From NCBI GenBank assembly GCA_017651245.1, contig JAGCDQ010000074.1:1-32206 (forward strand): a stretch of DNA of 32,206 nt, written 5' to 3'. This stretch comes from Bacteroidaceae bacterium. GTDB taxonomy: Bacteria > Bacteroidota > Bacteroidia > Bacteroidales > Bacteroidaceae. The translations under genes were made by a program, and so were the position numbers. This document shows, piece after piece, positions 24,109 to 32,206 of the stretch; position 1 is the stretch's first letter, and each line of letters starts with the position of its first letter. Below the pieces are notes generated by a model. It saw only the letters and a program-made list of their open reading frames with translations. It had not been told where the DNA came from and did not search any database.

Positions 24109-25777
24109 TATTGTACTCTGCAAATTCTGCATCATTAGCCGCTCTCTTCGACAACGATGGGTCAAGAGCAATTGCCTTATCCAGATTGGTCTTCACTTCT
24201 GACTTATCCTCCATACGGGCTGCCAAGATGGCACGCAGATAGTAGGTCATCGCATCAGGAGTCTTGATGTTGCCCAGAATCTTGAGCGCATCAGCATAGT
24301 CTTGAGAAAGGATATGAGCAAGGGCAGCACTATTATTGGCAGACTTGGCAAACTTGGCTGAAGCCTGGCTATATCGGCTCTGTGCTACATAGAGATGTCC
24401 GAGAGCCTCATCGAAGTTGTTGGCACTAACACCCTTGGAAATGTATGTTTCAGCATCTTGGAACTGTCCGTTCTGGATGGCAAGCATACCCAAATTCACA
24501 TTTGCCTCAGCCGCATTGGAATTGATACTCAATGCCTGACGCAAGAAAGACTGAGCGGTTTCGTTGTCACCACGTCGCATCGCCAACTCACCCAAATTGT
24601 TGTAAGCACGATAGTCGTTAGGGAAGAGAGATACAGCCTTCTTCAGGATGCTCTCTTTCTGCGCATCGCTGGTGGAAAGGATGTTGGCAGCATAGATGAG
24701 TTCCTCAATGCTGAGCTTGGAAGCATCGGCATCAACCAACTGCATAATCGCCTCATCGCTACGTCCAATCACGTCGTAGTTGATGACCATGCGGGCACGA
24801 CGCAACTCAGGCAGGACAGCATCAGCCAGTTCCTTATACACCACTGCCACATTGCGGATTTCACGTTCACGCTGTTCTGGGTCTTGGTACATAGAGAGAA
24901 CGCGAAGGATGATTTCCTTGTCTTGCAAGTTGGATTGTGAAACCAGAGCCTGAAAACCTTCCCAGTCCTCAGCGGTGTATTTCGTATCTACGTTAGTGGC
25001 AAGCTGCTGCTGCTTCAACTGCTGATTGACATAACCTTCTGACACTTCGCCTCGCTTCTCTGCTAAACGTTCGTTGATGGCATAAGCTCCATCAGGAGAG
25101 GCATAGGCACTTACCTCAATGTTGTTCAGCACCAAGCTCTGCTCGTCGCTCTTGATGTTCTTCAACGTAGCGATGAAGTCCTGCACGGTCTTGCTGTTCA
25201 ACTCGCTGCCACGCAGGTTTGCCTGACCAATAAGGAACTTCACTGCTGCCTCCTGCTTTTGGCTGATCACTCGCTGGAAGTTGTCGGGAGCCACACCAAA
25301 ATTAGCGGTCTTGGCGGTCTTGGTGATAAGGGCAGCTGTACACTGAGTGCCATAACCTATCTTCACAGTCGGCATCTTCACGATTTTCTTACCGACCTTA
25401 GTATTGAACTGCATCATCAGGTCGCTCTTCTCCATCCCATCCACGAAAGGAACAGAGAAACGCATGGTGGCATGACCACCGTTCTTGTAAGAGATGATGG
25501 TGTGATTGGCTTCCACTTTCTCACCCTGCAAGATGAAAGATGCTCCAGCCGCATTTCCCCCATCCCATTGCAGCACAGGGATACACTCCACCACAGCTTT
25601 CTTATTCATCGCCTTGGCGGGCACATTGATACTAATGGTGGCGGGTACTTCACCTGCGATATATTCCAACGGAGTGGGCGACACAGCAAAGTTGTCCGAC
25701 ACAAACGCTTTCTGCTTACTGCAACCTGTCAGCAGAGTAACTGCTACAGCTGATAACACATAGATGCTCTTCTTCAT
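24104..25777 (-). CDS. Lipoprotein with OmpA-like segment and TPR repeats
   Basis: A 557-residue lipoprotein (lipobox LTGC, Cys19). The middle (about 195-255) resembles OmpA-type peptidoglycan-binding domains: a set of VSAYASPDGAYAINERLAEKR, in which a loop and a conserved Arg-rich helix follow a beta strand. Residues about 385-545 contain four or five TPR units (for example AYNNLGELAMRRGDNETAQSFLRQAL). This suggests an envelope scaffold that touches the cell wall and gathers partner proteins; the exact role is unknown. It starts 4 bases after the LolC/E-like gene, so the two are probably made together. Confidence 0.78.
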   Translation of the reverse strand: MKKSIYVLSAVAVTLLTGCSKQKAFVSDNFAVSPTPLEYIAGEVPATISINVPAKAMNKKAVVECIPVLQWDGGNAAGASFILQGEKVEANHTIISYKNGGHATMRFSVPFVDGMEKSDLMMQFNTKVGKKIVKMPTVKIGYGTQCTAALITKTAKTANFGVAPDNFQRVISQKQEAAVKFLIGQANLRGSELNSKTVQDFIATLKNIKSDEQSLVLNNIEVSAYASPDGAYAINERLAEKRGEVSEGYVNQQLKQQQLATNVDTKYTAEDWEGFQALVSQSNLQDKEIILRVLSMYQDPEQREREIRNVAVVYKELADAVLPELRRARMVINYDVIGRSDEAIMQLVDADASKLSIEELIYAANILSTSDAQKESILKKAVSLFPNDYRAYNNLGELAMRRGDNETAQSFLRQALSINSNAAEANVNLGMLAIQNGQFQDAETYISKGVSANNFDEALGHLYVAQSRYSQASAKFAKSANNSAALAHILSQDYADALKILGNIKTPDAMTYYLRAILAARMEDKSEVKTNLDKAIALDPSLSKRAANDAEFAEYNK

Positions 25778-25781
25778 ATCT

Positions 25782-27014
25782 TTAGTTTTTTGTATATTTC
25801 TTACTCAAATGACGCACTGGATACCAAACGGACAAGAATCCGACAGCAATGACCGTCACGAACACCAGCACCACATCCAAAGCATGCACGCTGACGGGAT
25901 AAGCACTAATGATGTAGCTTCCTTCGCTATTGCCAAACCGCACTAACCCAAACTCCTGTTGCAACCAACACAACAGCAATCCGATAGAAATGCCGATGAT
26001 GGCTCCCAACAACGATATCATCCTACCCTCCATCATGAAGATACCCCTGATTTGACGCTCTGAAGCACCAAGATTCCTCAGTGTGATGGCATCCTGCTTC
26101 TTATCGATAATCAGCATGGACAGCGAACCGATGATGTTGAAGCAAGCAATCATCAAGATGAACGTCAGGAAGATGTAAGAGATGAGTTTCTCTATCTGCA
26201 TAACCTTGAACGTGTCCTCCTGCTGCTCATAGCGGTCTTTCACCACATACTTCTCACCCAATGCCTGTTGCAGACGTGATTTCACCTTCGACACATCAGC
26301 CCCTTTCCGCACCTTCAACTCCACTGCTGAAACCTCACCCTCTCGCTCAAACAATCGACGGGTAAAGGCTATGTTCGTGATGACATACTGCGAGTCATAC
26401 TTGTTTTGCTTCACCATGAAACCCACCCTTGGCGAGTACAATTCCTCCTGATTCAAACTCTCTCGAGGATCGTTCAGGTCAATGCGTTCCCCTTTTCGAG
26501 GGGCATACACTTGGATAGGATCATCGAAATCGGCAGACAAACCCAACTGCATCAGCAAGTTCGCTCCCAAGATACCATAATCTATCACATCGGCATGGAG
26601 TTCGAACACTCCCTCGCCTATCAGGATATTATTAATGCCTGTCAGTTCCTCAAAATTGTCTTCCACGCCTTTCACCGTCGCCATCACCTGACGGTTGTTC
26701 ATCATCAGCAACGCCTGATCTTCCAAAGTTTCCGTACAAACGGCGATATCAGCATCCGTCTTCAGATTCTTCAACGCTTTGGCATCTGCGGGCATGAACT
26801 TCCCTACTGCCGGCACCACCTTCAACTGTGGATCCATCGCCGTGAACAAACCTGCCACCATGTCTTGGAAACCATTGAACACAGACAGGATGCACACCAA
26901 CGCTGCCGTTGCAATTGCCACTCCACACACCGACACACCAGAAATGATGTTGATGGCACTGTGCGACTTCTTCGACAGCAGATAACGCTTGGCTATGTAG
27001 AAAGGAAAGTTCAT
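25782..27014 (-). CDS. LolC/LolE-family ABC transporter permease (FtsX-like)
   Basis: A 410-residue inner-membrane protein. It has a cytoplasmic start (IAKRYLLSKKSHSAINIISG, typical of LolC/E), a first membrane helix (about 21-46), a large periplasmic MacB-like domain (about 47-265) and three C-terminal helices (about 273-298, 320-342, 375-400). The family extracts lipoproteins from the inner membrane for delivery to the outer membrane, with the LolD ATPase, which is not in this window. One permease may serve as homodimer, as in LolF systems. Its ATG overlaps the rbfA stop by four bases (ATGA). Confidence 0.88.
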   Translation of the reverse strand: MNFPFYIAKRYLLSKKSHSAINIISGVSVCGVAIATAALVCILSVFNGFQDMVAGLFTAMDPQLKVVPAVGKFMPADAKALKNLKTDADIAVCTETLEDQALLMMNNRQVMATVKGVEDNFEELTGINNILIGEGVFELHADVIDYGILGANLLMQLGLSADFDDPIQVYAPRKGERIDLNDPRESLNQEELYSPRVGFMVKQNKYDSQYVITNIAFTRRLFEREGEVSAVELKVRKGADVSKVKSRLQQALGEKYVVKDRYEQQEDTFKVMQIEKLISYIFLTFILMIACFNIIGSLSMLIIDKKQDAITLRNLGASERQIRGIFMMEGRMISLLGAIIGISIGLLLCWLQQEFGLVRFGNSEGSYIISAYPVSVHALDVVLVFVTVIAVGFLSVWYPVRHLSKKYTKN

Positions 27015-27346
27015 CCTTTCAGTAACTTGTCAATGTTCTCCACATAATCCAACGAGTCATCCAAGAAGAACTTCAACTCTGGAATGATGCGCAACTGGTG
27101 ACGTTCCAGCTTACCCAACTCATAGCGAATCTCTCCTGCATGGTCATTGATATTCTGCAACACCTCCTGTGCCTTCTCTGAAGGGAAGATGCTCAGATAA
27201 GCCTTTGCCACACTCAAGTCAGGGCTGATTCTCACCACACTCACACTCACCAACAAGTTCCTCGTCTGTCTTGTCTGTGCCTGAAATATGCCCGCCAAAT
27301 CCTTCTGAATCAAACGTGCAATCTTATTCTGTCTTGTTGTCTCCAT
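27011..27346 (-). CDS. rbfA: Ribosome-binding factor A
   Basis: A 111-residue KH-like protein that binds the 30S subunit late in 16S rRNA maturation. The family pattern is clear: a start rich in Arg/Gln/Lys (RQNKIARLIQKDLAGIF), VSVVRISPDLSVAKAYLSIFP, IRYELGKLERHQLRIIPELKFFLDDSLDY. Length is normal. It overlaps the O-methyltransferase gene by 23 bases and lolC/E by four. Confidence 0.93.
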   Translation of the reverse strand: METTRQNKIARLIQKDLAGIFQAQTRQTRNLLVSVSVVRISPDLSVAKAYLSIFPSEKAQEVLQNINDHAGEIRYELGKLERHQLRIIPELKFFLDDSLDYVENIDKLLKG

Positions 27347-27980
27347 ATTTCTTTCTTATGATACTCAATCCATCTCTCAATGGCAAAATCACTTTCTCCA
27401 CTCGTTCATCTTGTGCCACATGGTCGTTAAACTTCCGAATGCCCTCTGTCTGGGCATCATGCGTCTGCTCTTCCACTACGTGACCATCCCACAACGTATT
27501 GTCTGCCAAGATATAACCACCCTCATTCAAGTGCGCCATCACCATCTCGTAATACTCCACATACAATCGCTTGTCGCCATCAATGAACGCCATATCAAAC
27601 GTCAAACCCAATCTTGGCACCACCTCCAACGCATCGCCGATATGCATTGTAATCTTGTCCTTATAGGGAGAACCTTGGAACCAAGGCAACGTGAAATCCT
27701 CTTGTTCATCGTTAATCTCCACTGTGTGCAAATGACCACCCTCTGGCAATCCCTCTGCAATGCACAAGCCCGAATATCCGCTATAGGTACCTATCTCCAA
27801 CACCAATTTCGGCTGCACCATCCCCACCAGCATCTTCAACAAACGTCCCTGTAAGTGACCGCTTGCCATCCGTCCATACAAGAGATGCAACTGAGTGGCA
27901 CGCCACAACCGATGCATATACTCACTCTCCTGGTCGATATGCTGGAGGATGTACTCATCTATTTTTTCCGTTTCCGTCAT
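27324..27980 (-). CDS. Class I SAM-dependent O-methyltransferase
   Basis: A 218-residue methyltransferase of the caffeoyl-CoA OMT / TrmR-like group. The SAM site is VLEIGTYSGYSGLCIAEGL with an acidic residue ending the second strand (HTVEINDE); FDMAFIDGDKR and ILADNTLWDG carry the metal-binding acidic residues. ATG 27980 gives the usual start and overlaps the aroQ stop (ATGA, 27977-27980); the longer frame to 28052 lies inside aroQ. Bacterial members include tRNA 5-hydroxyuridine methyltransferase TrmR; with rbfA next door an RNA substrate is possible but not shown. Confidence 0.88.
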   Translation of the reverse strand: MTETEKIDEYILQHIDQESEYMHRLWRATQLHLLYGRMASGHLQGRLLKMLVGMVQPKLVLEIGTYSGYSGLCIAEGLPEGGHLHTVEINDEQEDFTLPWFQGSPYKDKITMHIGDALEVVPRLGLTFDMAFIDGDKRLYVEYYEMVMAHLNEGGYILADNTLWDGHVVEEQTHDAQTEGIRKFNDHVAQDERVEKVILPLRDGLSIIRKKYGDNKTE

Positions 27981-28402
27981 GCCTTGTTCAAAAACCCTTC
28001 GATACCCAAACGGTAGCTGTCCAATCCGAACCCACAAATCACACCCACACAAGCACAGCTAATCATGGAATGATGGCGGAAGTCCTCACGCTGATGCACA
28101 TTTGAGATATGCACCTCCACCACAGGAGTTTTTACCCCACGGATGGCATCCTGCAAGGCAATGCTCGTATGCGTATAAGCCCCAGCATTCAGCACAATGC
28201 CGTCCCACGTGAAGCCCACCTCATGAATCTTGTCAATCAGTTCGCCCTCCACGTTCGATTGGAAATATGCCAGTTCCACTTCAGGGTACTTCTTTTTCAA
28301 TTCATCAAAGTACTCTTCAAAGCCTCTGCTACCATAGATACCTGGCTCCCGCTTGCCCAGCAAGTTCAGGTTTGGACCGTTCAAAATCAGAATCTTCTTC
28401 AT
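27977..28402 (-). CDS. aroQ: Type II 3-dehydroquinate dehydratase
   Basis: A 141-residue enzyme of the shikimate pathway, turning 3-dehydroquinate into 3-dehydroshikimate. Family motifs are complete: NGPNLNLLGKREPGIYG (with the active-site Tyr23), FQSNVEGELIDKIH, LNAGAYTHTSIAL, VEVHISN and the REDFRHHS segment. Length is typical of the dodecameric type II enzyme. It is the first gene of the leftward unit that goes on to the methyltransferase, rbfA and the lolC/E-like gene. Confidence 0.95.
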   Translation of the reverse strand: MKKILILNGPNLNLLGKREPGIYGSRGFEEYFDELKKKYPEVELAYFQSNVEGELIDKIHEVGFTWDGIVLNAGAYTHTSIALQDAIRGVKTPVVEVHISNVHQREDFRHHSMISCACVGVICGFGLDSYRLGIEGFLNKA

Positions 28403-28423
28403 ATTCTTATTGATTTATGTGTG

Positions 28424-28431
28424 CAAAGATA
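28424..28431 (-). promoter_or_regulatory. -7 box of the aroQ unit
   Basis: TATCTTTG on the minus strand, 21 bases before the aroQ ATG. TTTG lies at 28457-28460, 25 bases upstream, longer than usual. No other promoter was seen before the fucosyltransferase, so this may serve the whole eight-gene set. Confidence 0.55.
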
Positions 28432-28486
28432 GTCCTTTTTTTCGACATTCTCATCACAAATATAGCATTTAAATGAAAATAACACT

Positions 28487-29572
28487 TTACTGATTTTCAG
28501 TAAAGCTCAAAATACGCTCCTTTGCCTCATCCAGCAAAGCAAAAAGTTCCTCTTGTGTTTCAGCACGAAGGATTTTTACACGAGTTTGGCGAAAGTCAGG
28601 AATACCCTTGAAAAGAGGACTGTTGGCAAGGTGGCGACGCACATGCATGATACCCCCTAATTCTGTTCTTTTACGTTCCTTCAAAGCATTGTCCTCACGA
28701 AGGGAGTACTCGACACTTTTCTGCACCTGACGTTTGAGAACCTCCATCTTCCAGTCGAGGGTCATCGTGTCGTCATGCTTGCCTGTGTCAAGATAAGTGC
28801 GGACATCCTTGAAGAGCCAAGGTTGCCCAAAGGTGGCACGACCAATCATGACGGCATCCACTCCATAGCGTTCAAAAGCATCGGCTGCCTGTTCTGCTGT
28901 GCAGATGTCACCATTACCAATGATGGGGATATGAATGCGAGGATTGTTCTTCACTTCGCCAATGAGTGTCCAATCAGCTTCTCCCTGATACATCTGACTG
29001 CGTGTGCGACCATGAATGGTGAGGGCTTCAATGCCACAATCCTGCAACCGTTCTGCCAACTCCAAGATGAAAGGAGTCTTGTCTTCTGAGGCACGATTCC
29101 ATTCAGCAGGAATATCGTAAAGTGAGGGTACATCCCATCCGAGACGCGTCTTCACTGTCACTGGAATCTTCACCGCCTTCACCACCTCGCTGGTGATGTC
29201 AAGCATCAGTTGGGGAGTGCGCAACATCCCAGCACCAGCACCCTTGCCCGCCACCTTCTTCACAGGGCAACCAAAGTTGATATCGAGAATGTCAGGATGG
29301 GCTTCGCTCTCCACGATCTTGGCAGCTTCCACCATACTCTCCACATCACGCCCATAAATCTGAATAGCAACAGGACGCTCACGGTCATCCACACGAATTT
29401 TCTCCAACGAACGATTCACATTGCGGATGAGCGCATCAGCACTGACGAACTCGGAATACACCATGCTCGCCCCAAACTCCTTACACAAAAGGCGAAAAGC
29501 CTGATCTGTCACATCCTCCATGGGGGCTAACAGAACAGGCTTATTGCCTAAATTGATGTTTCTAATCTTCAC
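28487..29572 (-). CDS. dusB: tRNA-dihydrouridine synthase
   Basis: A 361-residue flavoenzyme reducing uridines to dihydrouridine in tRNA D-loops. It has APMEDVTD (16-23, FMN site), DINFGCPVKKVAGKGAGAGM with the catalytic Cys102, TVKTRLGW, and HGRTRSQMYQGEADW; it groups with the DusB type. The start is GTG at 29572: it is placed two bases after the rubredoxin stop, and no ATG precedes it in frame nearby. Being third after reverse rubrerythrin and rubredoxin suggests co-transcription. Confidence 0.92.
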   Translation of the reverse strand: MKIRNINLGNKPVLLAPMEDVTDQAFRLLCKEFGASMVYSEFVSADALIRNVNRSLEKIRVDDRERPVAIQIYGRDVESMVEAAKIVESEAHPDILDINFGCPVKKVAGKGAGAGMLRTPQLMLDITSEVVKAVKIPVTVKTRLGWDVPSLYDIPAEWNRASEDKTPFILELAERLQDCGIEALTIHGRTRSQMYQGEADWTLIGEVKNNPRIHIPIIGNGDICTAEQAADAFERYGVDAVMIGRATFGQPWLFKDVRTYLDTGKHDDTMTLDWKMEVLKRQVQKSVEYSLREDNALKERKRTELGGIMHVRRHLANSPLFKGIPDFRQTRVKILRAETQEELFALLDEAKERILSFTENQ

Positions 29573-29574
29573 TA

Positions 29575-29733
29575 TTATGCTTCTGAAAATTCACTTTTGC
29601 CAACACCACAAAGTGGGCACTCGAAATCTTCTGGAAGATCTTCAAACGCAGTACCTGGCTCGATGCCACCTTCTGGATAACCTACTTCTGGGTCGTACTC
29701 CCATCCGCAAGTGTCACATACATATTTCTTCAT
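29575..29733 (-). CDS. Rubredoxin
   Basis: A 52-residue iron protein with one Fe(SCys)4 site: CDTCG (Cys6, Cys9) and CPLCG (Cys39, Cys42), plus the family's WEYDPEVG and LPEDFECP segments. It carries single electrons, here very likely to the reverse rubrerythrin encoded 29 bases upstream. It is short enough to be missed by size-limited gene calling. dusB follows two bases later. Confidence 0.95.
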   Translation of the reverse strand: MKKYVCDTCGWEYDPEVGYPEGGIEPGTAFEDLPEDFECPLCGVGKSEFSEA

Positions 29734-29762
29734 ATCCTTTTAAATGAGAAGTTCTACCTTTT

Positions 29763-30326
29763 TTATTTGAAATACCTGTTATACAAGCCCTGGAAACCAG
29801 CACCATGACGTGCTTCGTCCTTTGCCATTTCATGAACAGTATCGTGGATGGCATCGAGGTTCAGCTTCTTAGCCACCTTGGCAATTTCCAGCTTACCGGC
29901 ACAAGCACCTTCCTCAGCTTCCATACGCTTCTTCAGGTTGGTCTTGGTGTCCCAAACCACCTCACCAAGCAATTCTGCAAAACGAGATGCGTGGTCAGCC
30001 TCCTCGTAAGCATAACGACGGAATGCCTCAGAAACCTCTGGATAGCCTTCACGATCTGCTTGACGAGCCATTGCCAAATACATACCTACTTCTGTGCATT
30101 CACCAGTAAAGTGATCTTTCAAGCCTTGAAGTACGAAAGCGCCTTCCTCACCTTCTGGGATTGCCTTCGCAACACCTACTTCGTGTTCACAAGCGAAATT
30201 CAGTCCTTCAGTTTCTTCCTTCATCTTGAACTTAGAGCCAGGAACTTTACACTGTGGACACTTCTCTGGAGGGTTCTCTCCCTCATACACATAGCCACAC
30301 ACGGGGCATACCCATTTTTTTGCCAT
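29763..30326 (-). CDS. Reverse rubrerythrin (rubredoxin domain first)
   Basis: A 187-residue non-haem iron peroxidase. The rubredoxin site comes first (CPVC, Cys7 and Cys10; CPQC, Cys23 and Cys26). The diiron four-helix domain follows (about 55-187), with ligands expected in [18 protein letters not shown] and MAKDEARHG. Classical rubrerythrins have the opposite order; this arrangement is the 'reverse rubrerythrin' known from clostridia, where it reduces hydrogen peroxide and oxygen with electrons from NADH-linked reductases. It protects anaerobes against oxygen. A strong promoter and a leader with a hairpin lie upstream. Confidence 0.9.
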   Translation of the reverse strand: MAKKWVCPVCGYVYEGENPPEKCPQCKVPGSKFKMKEETEGLNFACEHEVGVAKAIPEGEEGAFVLQGLKDHFTGECTEVGMYLAMARQADREGYPEVSEAFRRYAYEEADHASRFAELLGEVVWDTKTNLKKRMEAEEGACAGKLEIAKVAKKLNLDAIHDTVHEMAKDEARHGAGFQGLYNRYFK

Positions 30327-30379
30327 AATTGTTAGAGTTTTTAAGTTAGTAATATACTTAGTTAACGCTCTTCTTCATG

Positions 30380-30405
30380 GATGAGTGTGTCAGACACAAC
30401 TCATC
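30380..30405 (-). promoter_or_regulatory. Hairpin in the leader of the reverse rubrerythrin mRNA
   Basis: On the minus strand 12 bases (30405-30394) pair with 11 bases (30390-30380), leaving one bulged T and a 3-base loop. It begins about 15 nucleotides after the predicted transcription start and more than 50 before the ATG. No T-run follows, so it is not a terminator; it may stabilise the mRNA or be a protein-binding palindrome in the DNA. Confidence 0.55.
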
Positions 30406-30425
30406 TTTCATTTGAATTAGGGTTG

Positions 30426-30456
30426 CAAAGATACGATTAAATGAATACAATACAAA
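30426..30456 (-). promoter_or_regulatory. Promoter of the rubrerythrin-rubredoxin-dusB unit
   Basis: On the minus strand TTTG (30453-30456), 19 bases and TATCTTTG (30426-30433) make a full consensus. The start should be near 30420, leaving a leader of about 95 nucleotides. The -33 and early spacer share TTTTGTATTGTRTTC with two other promoters in the window. Confidence 0.8.
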
Positions 30457-30502
30457 ATAAATGCACATTTTTTTGTTTTTTTAATATCTTCACCCCAGAA
30501 GG

Positions 30503-30540
30503 AAAACAAAAAGGCTCCGACACTTTTTTGTATCGAAGCC
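30503..30540 (-). terminator. Rho-independent terminator of groEL
   Basis: On the minus strand an 11-bp stem (30540-30530 with 30523-30513, two G-U pairs) encloses a run of six A and is followed by TTTTTG TTTT. It lies about 60 bases after the groEL stop codon. Confidence 0.85.
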
Positions 30541-30600
30541 CTTTTCATTATATATACTTTCCCTCTTCAAATGGAGAGAATCGCGCAGCGCGTGGGTTGC

Positions 30601-32206
30601 TTACATCATGCCGCCCATGCCTGGAGCACCCATTGGCATCTCTGGCTTGTCTTCCTTAGCGTCGCAGATAACACACTCAGTAGTGAGGAACATACCTGCG
30701 ATGGAAGCAGCGTTCTCGAGCGCTACACGGCAAACCTTAGCTGGGTCGATGATACCTGACTCACGAAGGTTTTCGTAAGCATCCTTGCGAGCGTTGTAGC
30801 CGAAGTCACCCTTCTGGTTGCGAACCTTCTCAACCACTACAGAGCCTTCCAAACCTGCGTTCTCCACAATCTGACGGAGAGGCTCCTCGATGGCACGCTT
30901 CACAATCTTGATACCAGTGGTCTCATCAGCGTTGTCTCCTTCAAGACCTTCGAGGCTTTCGAGTGAACGGATGAAAGCAACACCACCACCAGGCACGATA
31001 CCTTCTTCGATGGCTGCACGAGTAGCACAGAGTGCATCGTCCACACGGTCCTTCTTCTCCTTCATTTCCACCTCAGATGCAGCACCTACATAGAGGACAG
31101 CCACACCACCAGAAAGCTTAGCCAGACGCTCCTGAAGCTTCTCCTTGTCGTAGTCAGAAGTGGTGTTCTTGATTTCGTTCTTGATCTGGTTCACGCGATC
31201 CTGGATGTTCTCCTTCTGACCCTTACCGCCAACGATAGTCGTGTTGTCCTTGGTGATAGTCACCTTCTCAGCAGAACCCAGCATTTCGATCGTTGCCTGC
31301 TCGAGCTTCAAGCCCTTCTCCTCAGAGATTACGACACCACCTGTCAGCACAGCGATGTCTTCCAACATAGCCTTGCGACGGTCGCCAAAGCCAGGAGCCT
31401 TCACAGCACAAATCTTGAGTTGTGCACGCAGACGGTTCACAACGAGAGTAGTCAATGCCTCGCTCTCTACATCCTCAGCAATCACGAGGATTGGACGACC
31501 TGTCTGAGCAGCAGGGTTCAAGATAGGCAGGAACTCCTGCAAGTTGCTGATCTTCTTGTCGTAGATAAGGATGAGTGGGTTCTCCATCTCACACTCCATC
31601 TTCTCTGTGTTGGTCACGAAGTAAGGAGAGAGATAACCACGATCGAACTGCATACCTTCCACTACACCAATGGTAGTTTCACGGCTCTTTGCCTCCTCGA
31701 TAGTGATGACACCATCCTTGCTCACCTTCTTCATGGCATCAGCAATCAGCTTACCGATTTCGCTGTCGTTATTGGCAGATACTGTAGCCACCTGCTCAAT
31801 CTTGTCGTAGTTGTCACCCACCTGCTCGCTCTGAGCCTTGATGTGCTCAACCACCTTAGCGACAGCCTTGTCGATACCACGCTTCAGGTCCATTGGGTTT
31901 GCACCAGCAGCCACATTCTTCAAACCTGTAGCCACGATGCTCTGTGCCAATACAGTAGCAGTCGTAGTACCATCACCAGCATCGTCGCCAGTCTTGGAAG
32001 CCACGCTCTTCACCAACTGAGCGCCCGTGTTCTGGAAAGCATCAGCCAGTTCAATCTCTTTTGCCACTGTCACACCATCCTTCGTGATGTGAGGAGCACC
32101 AAACTTCTTTTCGATGATTACGTTACGTCCCTTAGGACCCAGTGTCACCTTCACTGCATTTGCCAGCTCGTCCACACCCTTTTTCAGCTGCTCACGAGCC
32201 TCAATA
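30601..32206 (-). CDS. groL: 60 kDa chaperonin GroEL (N-terminus beyond the window)
   Basis: About 534 of an expected 540-545 residues are present; the first few codons lie past the right edge. The frame enters as [29 protein letters not shown], the standard GroEL start, and contains the nucleotide-binding [10 protein letters not shown] and the C-terminal Gly/Met-rich tail (GAPGMGGMM). GroEL forms the double-ring folding machine with GroES, whose gene is probably just outside. An internal GTG (32175) could be mistaken for the start; continuity of the family sequence upstream rules it out. Own terminator at 30503-30540. Confidence 0.97.
   Translation of the reverse strand, partial: IEAREQLKKGVDELANAVKVTLGPKGRNVIIEKKFGAPHITKDGVTVAKEIELADAFQNTGAQLVKSVASKTGDDAGDGTTTATVLAQSIVATGLKNVAAGANPMDLKRGIDKAVAKVVEHIKAQSEQVGDNYDKIEQVATVSANNDSEIGKLIADAMKKVSKDGVITIEEAKSRETTIGVVEGMQFDRGYLSPYFVTNTEKMECEMENPLILIYDKKISNLQEFLPILNPAAQTGRPILVIAEDVESEALTTLVVNRLRAQLKICAVKAPGFGDRRKAMLEDIAVLTGGVVISEEKGLKLEQATIEMLGSAEKVTITKDNTTIVGGKGQKENIQDRVNQIKNEIKNTTSDYDKEKLQERLAKLSGGVAVLYVGAASEVEMKEKKDRVDDALCATRAAIEEGIVPGGGVAFIRSLESLEGLEGDNADETTGIKIVKRAIEEPLRQIVENAGLEGSVVVEKVRNQKGDFGYNARKDAYENLRESGIIDPAKVCRVALENAASIAGMFLTTECVICDAKEDKPEMPMGAPGMGGMM

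Noticed and set aside
1-32206. Mobile element or prophage
   Set aside because: No transposase, integrase, terminal repeats or phage structural genes were found; the only hints are the AT-rich DUF2971 gene and the RNA next to it.

Overview
The window looks like a chromosomal segment of an anaerobic Bacteroidales bacterium, most likely Prevotellaceae (Prevotella/Segatella-like). Three things point there. Promoters have the Bacteroidetes form (TTG or TTTG, about 19-20 bases, then TANNTTTG), and many genes lack a clear Shine-Dalgarno site. A BspA-like LRR surface protein ends in the short C-terminal tail typical of this group. Other contents also fit: a DUF4369/thioredoxin-like lipoprotein, a pectinesterase/DUF4861 pair, a reverse rubrerythrin with rubredoxin, and paired short ChrA proteins. 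No tRNA, rRNA, CRISPR array, transposase or integrase was seen.

Layout. Positions 1-686 are non-coding and hold a leftward promoter, an orphan rightward promoter, a GC-rich hairpin, a strict 11-bp tandem array and a terminator. Then, leftward, come a BspA-like surface protein and a DUF2971 protein preceded by a candidate structured RNA (about 3791-4103). A rightward cluster runs from 4318 to 15382: purL, two chromate-transporter halves, an M16 peptidase, a PfkB kinase, a DEAD-box helicase and a fused C26 amidotransferase/M19 dipeptidase. Nearly all of these are separated by 0-44 bases or overlap. From 15377 to the right edge everything is leftward: (i) pectinesterase, DUF4861 and an FHA protein; (ii) a secreted DUF3237 protein and an alpha/beta hydrolase; (iii) aroQ, an O-methyltransferase, rbfA, a LolC/E permease, an OmpA/TPR lipoprotein, a DUF4369/thioredoxin-like lipoprotein, comM and a GT11 fucosyltransferase; (iv) reverse rubrerythrin, rubredoxin and dusB; (v) groEL, cut by the window edge.

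How the genes may work together. Units (i) and (ii) look like a small secreted pectin-processing set. Unit (iv) is an anaerobe's peroxide-scavenging pair joined to a tRNA-modifying enzyme. Unit (iii) mixes aromatic biosynthesis, ribosome maturation and envelope functions. Points most worth a second look: the structured RNA directly in front of the DUF2971 gene; an extended promoter sequence repeated at three loci; several classes of short strict-period intergenic repeats (7, 7 and 11 bp); an FHA protein with a cysteine-rich insertion, translationally coupled to a pectin gene; the C26-M19 fusion; and a thioredoxin-like domain without its CXXC.
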